Positions 33,463-44,001 of a stretch of 64,000 nt of DNA are shown in pieces; within the stretch, counting starts at the first letter, position 1, and each line of letters starts with the position of its first letter. The notes beneath the pieces are model-generated. The model worked only from the letters and a program-made list of their open reading frames with translations, made no database searches and was not told the DNA's origin. A program made the position numbers and the translations under genes. Source of the stretch: Flaveria trinervia (Eukaryota; Streptophyta; Magnoliopsida; Asterales; Asteraceae); the NCBI GenBank assembly GCA_025506515.1, contig CM046443.1, forward strand, positions 20,180,700-20,244,699. The letters are read 5' to 3'.

Positions 33463-33575
33463 CCTCAGGTCAGTGCCATCGCACAGCAGAGAGGCGCAAA
33501 CAACAATGAATTATAGAATATTTTGGTTATGCTTATCCTCAGGTCAGTGCCACCGCACAGCAGAGAGGCACACAA
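33463..33575. repeat. 74-bp spaced direct repeat in D's spacer
   Basis: CCTCAGGTCAGTGCCAYCGC followed by ACAGCAGAGAGGC occurs at 33463 and 33537, about 40 bases each with few mismatches. Confidence 0.75.
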
Positions 33576-34156
33576 CCTATCTTCTTGTTAGAGCATTTAT
33601 TTTCTTTTGCACATAACACACCAACAACATAAGTTATCAACTTGATTTCTTTTAGCATTTTTCCATGTGCTTTGCTCATTTTTATGGTCGTTCGCACACA
33701 TTTGTGGCGTTTATTTTGCTCTTCACCCCTTATTGGAACTGCGTTGATTGTGTTAACCAGGGATAAGATGGGAACCCATAGCAAGTTGAACAACTTAGTT
33801 TGAATTTTAAACCACCAATGAAGTCTACTCATCTATTGTGTTGAATCTACTGACACATCATATAATAAACTAGCAGCCTCTAGGTCTACTTTCTCTCTGT
33901 TACCTCAGTAGCATACTAGTTTTACTATCATTTTTCCTTTTTTAGCTTAGACTTCTTGGACTTATACTTTGAATTTTGCATCCTAATCATTTAAAATTTT
34001 TAAAAGTCCCAAACAATATGTTCCGTGTGTACTATCATTTTTCATAAACGTTAAATCAGAATTACAGATTTGATATCATTCCTTTTAGCTAAGCTGTCCT
34101 CCTCTCTTGTTTTTTAAGTAATAAATAATGCATGAATTTAATACTAATTTAACCTA

Positions 34157-34166
34157 TTCTCCCCCT
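34157..34166 (-). promoter_or_regulatory. D: internal PPT-like tract
   Basis: Minus strand reads AGGGGGAGAA about 100 bases after the decayed pol end and far from D's LTR. Same core as the terminal PPTs; compare the tract at 272-280 after A's pol. Confidence 0.4.
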
Positions 34167-34264
34167 AAAATTCTAAAACCGAAAATATTTTTGTGTTTTT
34201 GGATTTTTAATCGACAGAAAAATAAGTAAAATAAAATAAAATAAAAAAAATTAACTATACTAGT

Positions 34265-34725
34265 CAGACTACGAACTTTCGTCTTCTGGAATCACTTCCA
34301 CATTTCTTTTTCACGCTATTGACCTCTAACAGATATAAAAACCTCGGTTTATCAAATGCTTTTGTGTAGAAGTCGGTGCGGTGAAAGTCCGTATTAAATT
34401 TAACCATATCGATTAGGTGCTTTTCAAAACAGTGATATTAATACCGTTGTGTTCAATTTTAGGATGTTGGACCGGATTTGTTGTTACGGCTATAGCAGCA
34501 GAATTATCAACAAAAATAGAAGTGTTAGAAAATTTCAAACCGTAGTCGTGCATTTGCTGTTGAATCTAGATGATTTGTGAACAACAACTTGCAGCGGCAA
34601 CGTATGCAGCTTCACATGTGGACAGAGCAACGGAGGTCTGCTTCTTACACTGCTAGGTGACTTACCGTCTACCAAAGAACTGACATACGCTGAACAGCAA
34701 CTTGCAACCGCCATAATCCGAGTCA
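34265..34725 (-). pseudogene. D: RNase H, heavily decayed
   Basis: Fragments such as the ADSDYGGC start and a final FHRTDFYTKAF are seen in different frames. Many stops and indels separate them. Identified mainly by position after the D RT and by short matches to the A and G RNase H. Confidence 0.6.
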
Positions 34726-36330
34726 CTATACGCCCAACTCAAAGTCATCATCATGAGGATACCACAACCCGAGTGTTGGAGTACCCTTCAGATAACAAAA
34801 AATCCTTTTGATGCCTATGAGATGGTTGACTTTTGGTTTGGCCTGATATCTGGAACAGAGACACGTTGCGTACATGATATCAGGTCGTGAGGCTGTGAGG
34901 TACATGAGAGAGCCGATCATTCCTCTATACATAGTGGCATCAACCAGATCACCATTTTTGTTGGGTGCCATGTCATGGTTTGTAGCAAGGGGAGTTCCAG
35001 CTGCGGAAACATTCTCCATATCGAACCGACTGAGGATATCGCCTACATACTTGGTCTGATGTAGGAATATTCCCTTTGGTGTCTGATCCACCTGTAACCC
35101 GAGAAAGAACTTCATCTCCCCCATGGCACTCATCTCAAATTCTTCTTTCATTACAGATTCAAATTCTTTACATAACTCTTCATTTTTGGAACTGAAGATT
35201 ATGTCATCAACATAAATCTGTACTAGCAGTAAGTCACCATCTTTTTCTTTGATAAACAGTGTGTAGTCAATAACTCCCCTGCGAAAACCGTGTTTTACCA
35301 GATGAGTTGAGAGTTTCTCATTCCATGCTCTCGGGGCTTAATGGAGCCCGTAGAGAGCCTTATCAAGCTTGTAAACTCTATCTCGATGATAAGGATCCTC
35401 AAATCCTTCGGGTTGACTGACATACACTGTCTCATGGATTTCACCATGAAGGAACGCACTCTTGACATCTAGTTGATAGACTTTGATCTTCATGTAGGAT
35501 GCATAAGCTAGGAATATACGTATTGCTTCCATCCTTGCCACTAGTGCAAACACTTCATTGTAATCTATGCCTTCAACTTGTCAAAATCCTTAAACTACAA
35601 GTCGGGCCTTATTCCTGATTATTACCCCTTGGTCATCTTTCTTGCATTTCAGTACCCATTTAGTGCCAATCACCTTAGCACCTTTTGGTTTGTCCACAAG
35701 GGTCCACACTCCTAATTTCTTGAACTGTAGGAGTTCTTCTTGTATTTCACAGACCCATGCCACATCGTTTAAAGCTTCACTAATGTATTTTGGCTCAAAT
35801 TGAGACACAAAACATCGATATGTTCCATCGTGAAGGTATCCTTTTTCCATTACCGAGGCATAATCAGTTGTGTATAGCTGATTTATGGTTTGTACTCCCG
35901 ATCTAACATCCCCAATGACATTGTCCAAGGGATGATAAACATTTAGCCAAGATCCGGGAATTGTTGGAACAGCCACCTCATTATCCAGATTGTTAAACTC
36001 AGGTTCAAGATCTGTAGCTGTTGGATTGTGAGGTTCCGAAATGTCAGAGGCATCAGGATTTGATGCTTGTGTACTTTCATTGGTAGGAACATGTTCCCCC
36101 TAGTACACCTATCCAGTCTCCACTTCTTCATCATTAGAGGAGGAATCGCTTACATCAAGTGCTCCTCCTAACGGATTAGAAGAATCACCTTATGGAGTTG
36201 ATGCTGTTGAGTCTAGTGGCTGTGTGTCTAGGACATCATACATCATTATGGTTGTTAACTCATCATCAGGAAGGGAGATAGGTATGTTGAAGGACTTAAA
36301 GAATCCATCAGGGGGTGGTGTAAATACCGC
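34726..36330 (-). pseudogene. D: reverse transcriptase and acidic hinge
   Basis: RT pieces lie in order: 35590-35976 (EIQEELLQFKKLGVWTLVDK, KNKAR-type fingers), 35338-35553 (YQLDVKSAFLHG), the catalytic YVDD at 35213-35224, and 34726-35151 (GEMKFFLGLQVDQTPKGIF, ending at LTASRPDIMYATC and LGLWYPHDDDFELGV). Stops after LYGLH and at 35590 and several indels break it. 36135-36330 is the hinge, readable up to TPPPDGFFKSFN, where E's sequence begins. Confidence 0.8.
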
Positions 36331-36344
36331 CTAACAACGGTTTA

Positions 36345-37049
36345 CTACCCTTAATACGCATGACTTATAGCCATTCAATAATATCATCTTATTCAAGTAT
36401 CCTACTTGAAATGATTTAGGTGAATCAATCATCTATCCTTTTGTTACAGATGTCATGTTAAATCCAAGAACATAGAGTGATCATTCCTTGTTGATTTAAC
36501 TTATCAGGCCTTAGACATCTAACTCTCAACGAATAAGAGGAACAAATTCCATCTTGACTACATACATTTCTCATAAACACCTCGTGTCATACCTGAACAT
36601 ACGCTTATGTGCTGTCCACTATTTCAGGACAGTGAAGAATTTGCTCAAGGTATAATACTTGGTGAATATCAAAACCCAATATGTATCTCAGGTCGGAGGA
36701 TACCAAATGATATTCGCCTTTACTCAAATTTACTTATGATCAATCAATTAGATCCATGTAGTAAAATTTGAGATGCGGGTTAGTCCAATATTTGTATCCC
36801 ACAAATATCTATGAACTTGGTAGCAACCCATTGCTCTATATTCATCCTTATGAATATCAACCAATCCAAGTTCATAATAATCTTACCCTCACACTTGTTC
36901 CCACAAGTATGAATGACTACGGACATTTAGAGTAAACAATTTACTTATGGATTAAACATGCTAAATTGAAACATTAATTGAAACATTATAACCAATAATT
37001 TTATTCAAATAATAAAGAGTTCCACATATCCAAATACAAAATTTACAGA
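36345..37049 (-). other. E: 3' non-coding region
   Basis: About 0.7 kb downstream of RNase H. It does not match E's 5' LTR, so it is 3' UTR and not LTR. Short stretches read in frame into D's hinge by chance or real continuity; I could not place the junction exactly. Confidence 0.5.
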
Positions 37050-37748
37050 TCAAATCCAATCACTAGAATATCGAAGTCCCATGGCACAAGTATGACTTTC
37101 ATGCTTTGCCTTTTCAAGGAGCTTCGTGAGAGGATCTGCAATGTTTTGATCCGTGTGAACTTTGCGAATACATATATTTCCTTTTTCAACTTCATCTCAT
37201 ATGTAGTTGAATCTCCGCTCAATGTGCCTAGTCTTTTGATGAGCACGAGGTTCCTTGATTTGAGCAATCGCACCCTCATTATCACAAAAGATCTCTAGGG
37301 GTTCCTGAATGGAAGGGACAACCCCTAGATCGGCAATGAATTTCTTCAACCATGCAGCTTCTTGAGCTGCCAATGAGGCGGCGACATATTCTGATCCTGT
37401 AGTTGATAGAGCCACCACATCCTGTTTGGAGCTCTTCCAAGAGACCGCTCCTCTATTCAGAATGAAAATATATCCCGATTGTGACCGAGAATCATCATGA
37501 TCGGTTTAAAAACTCGCATCCGTGTAACCTTTTACAACGAGTTCCTCATCACTAGATCCATAGATTAGGAACATATCTCTTGTCCTCCTTAGGTACTTAA
37601 GTATGTTCTTAACAGCCATCCAATGACTGTTTCCAGGATTTTGCTGGTAACGGCTTGTCATGCTTAAGGCGCATGACACGTCCGGTCGAGTGCATATCAT
37701 TGCATACATGATGGATCCAATAGCAGATGCGTATGGGATTGCCTTCAT
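37050..37748 (-). pseudogene. E: RT end and RNase H
   Basis: 37506-37748 has SAIGS-type RT end (YASAIGSIMYAMICTRPDVS) and GSSDEELVVKGYTDASF, the RNase H start. 37197-37418 continues with ALSTTGSEYVAASLAAQEA and HIERRFNYI, then a TGA stop. The rest reads on to a stop at 37050. An in-frame stop also follows YTDASF at 37506. Confidence 0.85.
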
Positions 37749-38608
37749 TTTATCTTGCTCATCCCTTGGCTAGGACATTGAGTCGTACTCAATATCGTTC
37801 TTCTTTGAATAGGTACGGTACTTTTCTTAGAGTTCTCCATCTTGAACCTTTTCAAGAGCTTATCAATGTATGCACTTTGATTTAAACCAATCAACCGCCT
37901 TGATCTATCCCTATAGATCTTTATTCCTAGAATATAGGCGGCTTCACCAAGATCCTTGATGGAAAAACAACTTCCAAGCCAGGTTTCTACACCTTCCAAG
38001 GTTGGAATGTCATTTCCAAATAATAGTATGTCATCAACATACAATACTAGGAAAGTTATTGTGCTCCCACTAGCCTTCTTATACACACAAGCCTCATCAG
38101 CGTTTTTGATGAAGCCAAATTTCTTTACCTCCTCATCAAAACGATGATTCCAGCTTCTCGATGCTTGTTTCAATCCATAGATTGATTTCTTTAACTTGCA
38201 TACTTTATTAGGTTATTTTGGATCGACAAAACCTTCAGGCTGAACCATATAGACATCTTCCTCAAGATATCCATTTAGGAAAGCAGTTTTGACATCCATT
38301 TGCCAAATCTCATAATCATAATGAGCAGCTATGGCAAACAATATCCTTATAGACTTTAGCATCGCAACAGGTGAGAAAGTTTCATCATAGTCAACCCCTT
38401 GAGTTTGAGTGAAACCCTTTGCTACAAGTCTAGCTTTATAAGTATCCAAGTTTCCATGCATATCGGTTTTCTTCTTGAAAACCCACTTGCTTCCAACTAC
38501 TTTGGAATTAAGAGGTAGTACAACAAGTTCCCAAACTTGATTGTCATACATGGATTGCATCTCAACGTTCATGGCCTCAAGCCATTTGTCGTAATCCAAA
38601 TTGGACAC
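37745..38608 (-). pseudogene. E: reverse transcriptase
   Basis: 38213-38608 holds the fingers and palm start (KWLEAMNVEMQSMYDNQVWE, QMDVKTAFLNG, VYMVQPEGF). 37745-38173 holds SWNHRFDEEVKKFGF and the catalytic YVDD at 38030-38041 (LYVDDILLFGN). A stop near 38213 lies between them where QxxVCKLKKSIYGLKQ is expected, and the end is frame-shifted near 37800. Confidence 0.85.
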
Positions 38609-38614
38609 TGCATT

Positions 38615-39540
38615 CTAGTATGTGGTTGGTTCATCTGAATCTACCATATAGCATCCATCCATGAAAAATCCATATCTTTCAGGTGGAACACTAGTTCTAC
38701 CACTTCTGCGAACGTTTTGTGTGTATTGATCAACCGCTTGATCATCCTCAACATCCTCGTGTTGAGTGCTAGTTTCAACCAAACGTGCATCGGGTTGTGG
38801 TTCTTGATCCTCCTCAAGATCCACCGTTCTACTGCTAGTTCCTTCCATAAGGAACTTTGCCTCTAAGAACTCACCCTTTCTGGCAACAAACACTTTTTGT
38901 TCTAGTGGATCATAGAAATAATATCCCATAGAATCTCTAGGATATCCAATAAAGATATACTTGGTGGATCGAACTTCCAATTTATTTGGGGTGGGAGTCT
39001 TAACATAAGCCTCACAACCCCAGATCCTTAAGTATGATAGGGATGGAACTCTTCCATGCCATATCTCAAAAGGTGTCCTTTCCACCTTTTTGGTTGGGGC
39101 CATATTTAAAATACGGGCCGCGGAGAGCAAAGCGAAACCCCAAAATGATAGAGGTAATGTGCTTCTAGCCATCATAGATCGAACCATATCCAATAAGGTT
39201 CGATTCAACCTCTCAGACACACCATTATGTTGTGGTGTCCCAGGTGGAGTGAGTTGTGAGACAATCCCACAACTCCTAAGATGATCTTGAAAAGCATCAC
39301 TTAGGTATTCACCTCCTCTATCAGTACGGAGAACTTTAATCGTCTTGTTGAGTTGATTTTCTACTTCATTCTTGAAGATCTTGAATGTTTCAAAAGCTTC
39401 AACCTTGTGCCATAATAAGAACACATACCCATAGCGACTATAATCGTCGGTAAAGGTAATGAAGTATCTTTCACCATTCCTAGTCATTGGTTTAAAAGGA
39501 CCACATACATCCGAATGTATGATTCCTAGTAAATATTTTG
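38615..39540 (-). pseudogene. E: integrase core and C-terminal domain
   Basis: The first catalytic Asp is in HSDVCGPF just upstream of the listed Met at 39487. The second is in RTDRGGEYLSDAF, and the Glu is in GVSERLNRTLLDM. The C-terminal domain has WGCEAYVKTPTPNKLEVRS and FIGYPRDSMGYYFYDP. About 290 residues are continuous. A stop at 38615 separates it from RT, but the catalytic triad is complete. Confidence 0.9.
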
Positions 39541-39780
39541 CCCTTCGTTAGTTCCACTAAAGGGTGCCTTAGTCATTTTACCTTGTAAACAAGATTCACA
39601 TACATCAAATGAATCATATTCATTTGTTTTTAAAAGACCATTCTTTTGAAGTGTTTGTATATGTTTCTTGTTTATATGACCAAGATGACAATGCCAAAGA
39701 TATGTATCACTCAAATCCAACTTGAGTTTCTTGGTGTTAGTTTGGTACAATGAACTATTTAAAGCATTTTCATGAACCAA
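39526..39780 (-). pseudogene. E: GAG-pre-integrase domain
   Basis: Zinc-binding HHCC domain, LWHCHLGHINKKHIQTLQKN followed by CESCLQGKMTKAPF. A phase change joins it to the integrase. Confidence 0.85.
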
Positions 39781-40189
39781 TTCATATATACCATTAATGG
39801 GAATTGCTTTAAATAGAACATATCATTTAAAGAAACATGAATATCATTTTCAACAAAAGATAATACATAATCATAATGTCTTAATTGGGATATAGAAATA
39901 ATGTTCCTAGTCAAACTAGGAGCATACAAAACATTCTTCAAATAACATCCAAGCCACTTGGAAGTTTTAGGATGTAGTCCCCACGAGCTTCAACTTGGAC
40001 TTTGGTTCCATTGCCCATGAGAGGCTAACATCCCCTTGATTGAAGTCCCTACTTCTTTTGAACCCCTGCAACAAATTGCAAATGTGAGTTCTACATCCGT
40101 ATCCAATACCATGTGTTATCCTAACGAAGAGAAAAGAAGAATATGATGAATGTATGTACCTGATGTCTGCCCCACATCCCTCTTTGCCT
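39759..40189 (-). pseudogene. E: aspartic protease
   Basis: The downstream part (MKNVLYAPSLTRNIISISQL) is clear at 39759-39941. The active-site region reads GCRTHICNLLQGFKRSRDF at about 40040-40100 but one base is missing just before it, so Asp-Thr-Gly is only recovered across a frameshift. More indels lie near 40000. Confidence 0.8.
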
Positions 40190-41045
40190 TCAACTCTTGG
40201 AGATGGACAGGACAGTTCCTTGCCCAATGTCCAATCTCTCCACACTTGAAGCATGGGTCATAGTTGCAACCTTTTGCTTCTTCTCTTGTGGCTTGGGTGG
40301 CACCTTGCCACCCCTTTCCCTTTTCCCCAAACGGGGTCCCCTTGGCAACTTTTGCCTGGGTGCGGGATGAGGCCTTTTCTTGTTCCCACCTTCATGGATG
40401 GTGAGAACGGGTAAAACCCTTTTACCCATGGCCGCCTCGGCCGTTTTAAGCATTGAGTGAAGCTCACCAATGCTCTTGTCCCATGCATTCATGTTGTATT
40501 CAACACAAATGTCTCGAACTTCTTGGTAAGGCCATTAAGGATCAAATCCGTGGCCAATTCCTTCGAGACGGGACAATTAAGTCGCTCTAGGCGGTCAATA
40601 TGACTTTTCATCTTAAGTACATAAGATGAAACCGATTGGTTGTTGTCCATACGACATGCATGGAGTGCTCGAACCGTTTCAAAGCGCTCAACCCTTGCTT
40701 GCTGTTGGAACGTTTCCTTCAGCTGGGTTATCATGTCATAAGCTCCATGATGTTCATACTACTTTTGGAGATCCGGAGTCATGCTTGCTAGCATGAGACA
40801 AGATACTTGGATGGAGTCCTCAGTGTATTTCAGCCAATCGTTATAGGCCTCCTCATCATCCTCAGTAGGTTGATCGGGGATAGGGTCGTCTAAAACATAT
40901 GATCTTCTCTCTTGCTTGAGAACGATTCTCAAGTTTGATACCAATCAATAAAGTTGTTATGATTGAGACGTTCCTTTTGGAGGATCGCTCGTAATGATTG
41001 GGTGGACGCGGATGAGTTATCATGATTGTCATTATTGGTGGCCAT
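40190..41045 (-). pseudogene. E: gag
   Basis: The ATG at 41045 opens MATNNDNHDNSSASTQS and stops near 40945 after LNHNNFIDWY, continuing at 40759-40944 (NLRIVLKQERRSYVLDDPIP) and 40489-40734 (ACRMDNNQSVSSYVLKMKSH). The single CCHC knuckle CFKCGEIGHWARNC is at 40212-40253. Three phase breaks. The start is set by position after the leader and by similarity to copia gag N-termini. Confidence 0.85.
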
Positions 41046-42489
41046 CTACAAAATTTAACAAAGATCTATTTAGTATTTTTGATATTGCTATTTTTAATAA
41101 ATGCCTTTTAAGGTCATTTTTATATTAAAATCTAGAACCCAACATTACATTTAAACTGTGGTTAGGTGACCTTTGTCCCACAATTTAAATTAATAAGGTG
41201 GTCAACGATTGACGGTTGCAACCATTTGCAACTTCTAGAGGTATGGGATCGACTTAAACATCATATGTAAAGTCGGCATGTTAATCCATCAACACCATTT
41301 GGAAAACATATTTAGGTGATCCATTTAACATGGTTTGCAAATCAAGTACCCTACTTGCACACACGTGTGAGTTTACCCACATAAGTGGTTAGGTGACCTT
41401 TATCCCACCAATGTGGTATCCCCACCTTAAATCACAAGTTCCCTCTAAATGGTTAGGTGACCTTTATCCCATTAAGAGTTCCAAATGACTCAAGTGTTGT
41501 GCAAAAGGACGGTGTTAAACTTGTTGGTCAAAAGATTAGAGATTTCATAATTCTAGTTTAGAAAACTCTATGTACTTGTATTTGCATGCTTTCAAATACA
41601 AGATACCCTATGGTTCTTTTAATAAAACCCATTTATTATAAAATCATTAATCCTTTTGATAACCATTTATTAACACTTAATGATTAAGAACCATTTTATA
41701 TTAGCTTGTTAAGATCATATTATTGAGATTGTTAATCATATCCAAATATCATACAATCATTCATAAACCACAATCAAACAAGCATAATATAAACAACATA
41801 ATGTGCATAACCATAGCTACTATTGTGACCACACTTGTTTGCCATCACAAGTGTGGTCATTTGGTCTTTCCTAAGGGTTGAATACAACACAAAATGAGAT
41901 CAACATAGACTCCCACTTGAACTTGCATCCATATGCTTCAAGTCCTTTCTTTTGTGTCTCCTCTTGTGCTTCCTTCCCGAGCATCTTCTTTTACAAAATA
42001 TATATATCCTAATACATATTTTCTAGTAAAAGGAAATTACTCCTAATCTATTATTACATCCCAATGAATAAATAGACAAATACATTTTTAAACAAAGAAA
42101 AATTAATATACAACCCCATTGAATGAATATAATCAAATAAAACCATTCAATCCAAACCAAACAACACAGGTCAAGCTAGGTTATGCACTATCATATGAAC
42201 AACCATAAACATCATTCAACAAACAAAATAAACCCCATCAAACCCTAAATTTTCAGCCAACATAAACTGAAAATTAGGGTTTGTTTGTCCAAACAAACAA
42301 CAACATATCAACCAATTGACATTCCCATCTTTCAAGGTTTAATCATAAGCATGAAGATATAACTTTGAAAGACATGGGGTTTATTGAATCAACAAAAACA
42401 GCCTATTATGAGTTGATAATCATCCTATAAAACCAATTTTAAAGGAGAAGAACAAGCAAGCTATCCACATAACCGGCTCTTGATGCCAT
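41046..42489 (-). other. E: long non-coding leader
   Basis: 1.4 kb between PBS and gag, with no credible ORF. GGTTAGGTGACCTTTRTCCC occurs three times, near 41159, 41387 and 41451, each followed by a different sequence. The rest is A/T-rich and unique. Confidence 0.6.
42476..42488 (-). promoter_or_regulatory. E: degenerate primer binding site
   Basis: Minus strand TGGCATCAAGAGC next to the LTR, close to but not identical with the initiator-Met-type TGGTATCAGAGC. It may use another tRNA or be mutated. Confidence 0.6.
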
Positions 42490-43472
42490 TGACGGGTTTG
42501 CAAGAACATAAAACTTAGTTTAACCCATTAAACTTTCTGAAAACGCAGCGTAATAACAACATTATAACTTACTTATAAGCTGAAAAAACATGTTCTTTAG
42601 GTGACCATATAAAAGTAAAAGCAAACCCAAAATCAAAGGATCATAATATGTGAATGAGCAAGCTATGAACATAAGTAAAAACTACATAAATCACAGCTAT
42701 AATGAGCTGTGAAGAACTACCTTCCCAGCAGCTTAAAACCGACAGAAAATGGATGTTTGATGCTCAAAATTGGCCAAGACTTCAAGGGTAGAAGTCCTCA
42801 AGCTTGTATACCCAAAGCTTACTTGCAAACGTGTCTTGTTAAGGAGAATCTACACCAAGATCAACTCCAAAACCCCTTTTCTTGCTGCTGCTGTTCGTAA
42901 ACTTCAGGAGAGAAGAGAGAGTGTTTTGGGTGTTTTGCATGTGAAGTGATCTGGTTGGAGAGTCCTACACTCTCCCTTAAAGAGTGTGTGTTACCAAGAT
43001 AAAAGAAAAGAACCCCATTGGTCCATGGAGTGGCTGAAACTTTTAAATAAAAGCTGGGATTCCCTCTCATTTAATCTCTTGTTGACACATTAAAAGTTCA
43101 TGGACCCTCTTGGATTTTTAATGTGTGACAAGTGCAAGAACCATACTAATATGTTTTATGCACTAATCTTTAATTAAACATTTTAATTAAAGATCACTAA
43201 CATTACATTATCTTATGTTATTTAAACCCTTTTAATAACAATATGATTAATAAAATCCATCAACAATCATCCTTATGATTTGACCCATTTCACATATAAT
43301 TGTTTAGAAAACCAATTTCCTAAATTTGGTGTGTTATTATTTAATTGCATGATCACATCATCAATTAATAATCGTTGTGTTTGCAAAGCTTATTATTTGG
43401 GTATAACCCGACTTGGATAATAACGTACTAACCACATCAATATTCTAAGTCTTGGGCACATAGAATCCTACA
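42490..43472 (-). repeat. E: 5' LTR
   Basis: On the minus strand it starts TGTAGGATTCTATGTG and ends GCAAACCCGTCA, 983 bp. Its start directly abuts D's integrase sequence (VKRHGK codons) at 43473. No second copy is in the window. The small ORFs inside (42709-42900, 42861-43070) are not credible genes. Confidence 0.85.
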
Positions 43473-44001
43473 ATTTTCCATGTCGTTTAACCACAAAGAC
43501 TCGATTCAAAGTGTAACATGCATTGCCACTGCCTCGTTCCAGAATTGGATAGGTAGTTCAAGTCTGCTAGCATCGTCCTTGCAGTCTCTATCAAGATTCT
43601 GTTCTTCCTTTCAGCAACCCCATTCATCTGTGGAGTGTAGGCAGATGGGAACTGATGTACAATTCCCTTTTCTTTGCAGAATGCCCATCCATTAATTCTT
43701 GAACTCTGTCTCGTTGTCTGAGTGGATCTGACATATCTTTAACTTGTATAGAGATTCCAAAGTGGTCATAAGTTGTTTGAACGGATCAAATGTTTCTGAT
43801 TTGGATTTCAGAAACATCACCCAAGAAAATCTGGAGTAGTCATCGGTGACTACATAACAGTATAGGTCCCAGCAATACTCTTGGTGCTCACTGGACTGAA
43901 CAGATCCATATGTAGAAGTTCAAGTGGAAATTTATAAGAGTTGACATTCTTTGCCTTGTGAGACTTCTTGGTCTGTTTTCCCTTCTTACACGCAACACAG
44001 A
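43473..44001 (-). pseudogene. D: integrase core and GAG-pre-integrase part
   Basis: Readable pieces on the minus strand are CVACKKGKQTKKSHKAKN, LLHMDLFSPVSTKSI (first catalytic Asp), and further left YTPQMNGVAERKNRILIET with the catalytic Glu, ending at RVFVVKRHGK beside E's LTR. Frames change several times. F is inserted just before the CVAC motif. The Met that appears to start the 43850-44065 frame lies in F's LTR, so that ORF is a junction artefact. Confidence 0.8.
43997..44001. repeat. Target site duplication of F, left copy (ACAGA)
   Basis: ACAGA directly before the TG of F's left LTR; repeated at 54252-54256 directly after the CA of the right LTR. Confidence 0.95.

Larger units (their letters stand above)
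31858..34264. other. D: pol-aORF spacer, repeat-rich and non-coding
   Basis: About 2.4 kb between the aORF start and the pol end. It holds two 30-bp arrays (31905-32114, 32520-32718), a 41-bp tandem repeat (32780-32888), a 74-bp spaced direct repeat (33463-33575) and a PPT-like tract (34157-34166). No ORF here looks coding. It occupies the same place as the CTTCCGAAG spacer of B and G. Confidence 0.7.
36330..43472 (-). mobile_element. Element E: Ty1/copia of another lineage, 3' LTR missing
   Basis: Order on the minus strand is 5' LTR (42490-43472), PBS, long leader, gag, protease, integrase, RT, RNaseH, then a 0.7 kb 3' region that runs into D's RT hinge with no LTR between. D's integrase resumes at 43473. 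E differs from A, B, D and G: no coiled-coil linker, no aORF, one CCHC knuckle and a degenerate PBS. The left limit is uncertain by some tens of bases. Confidence 0.8.
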
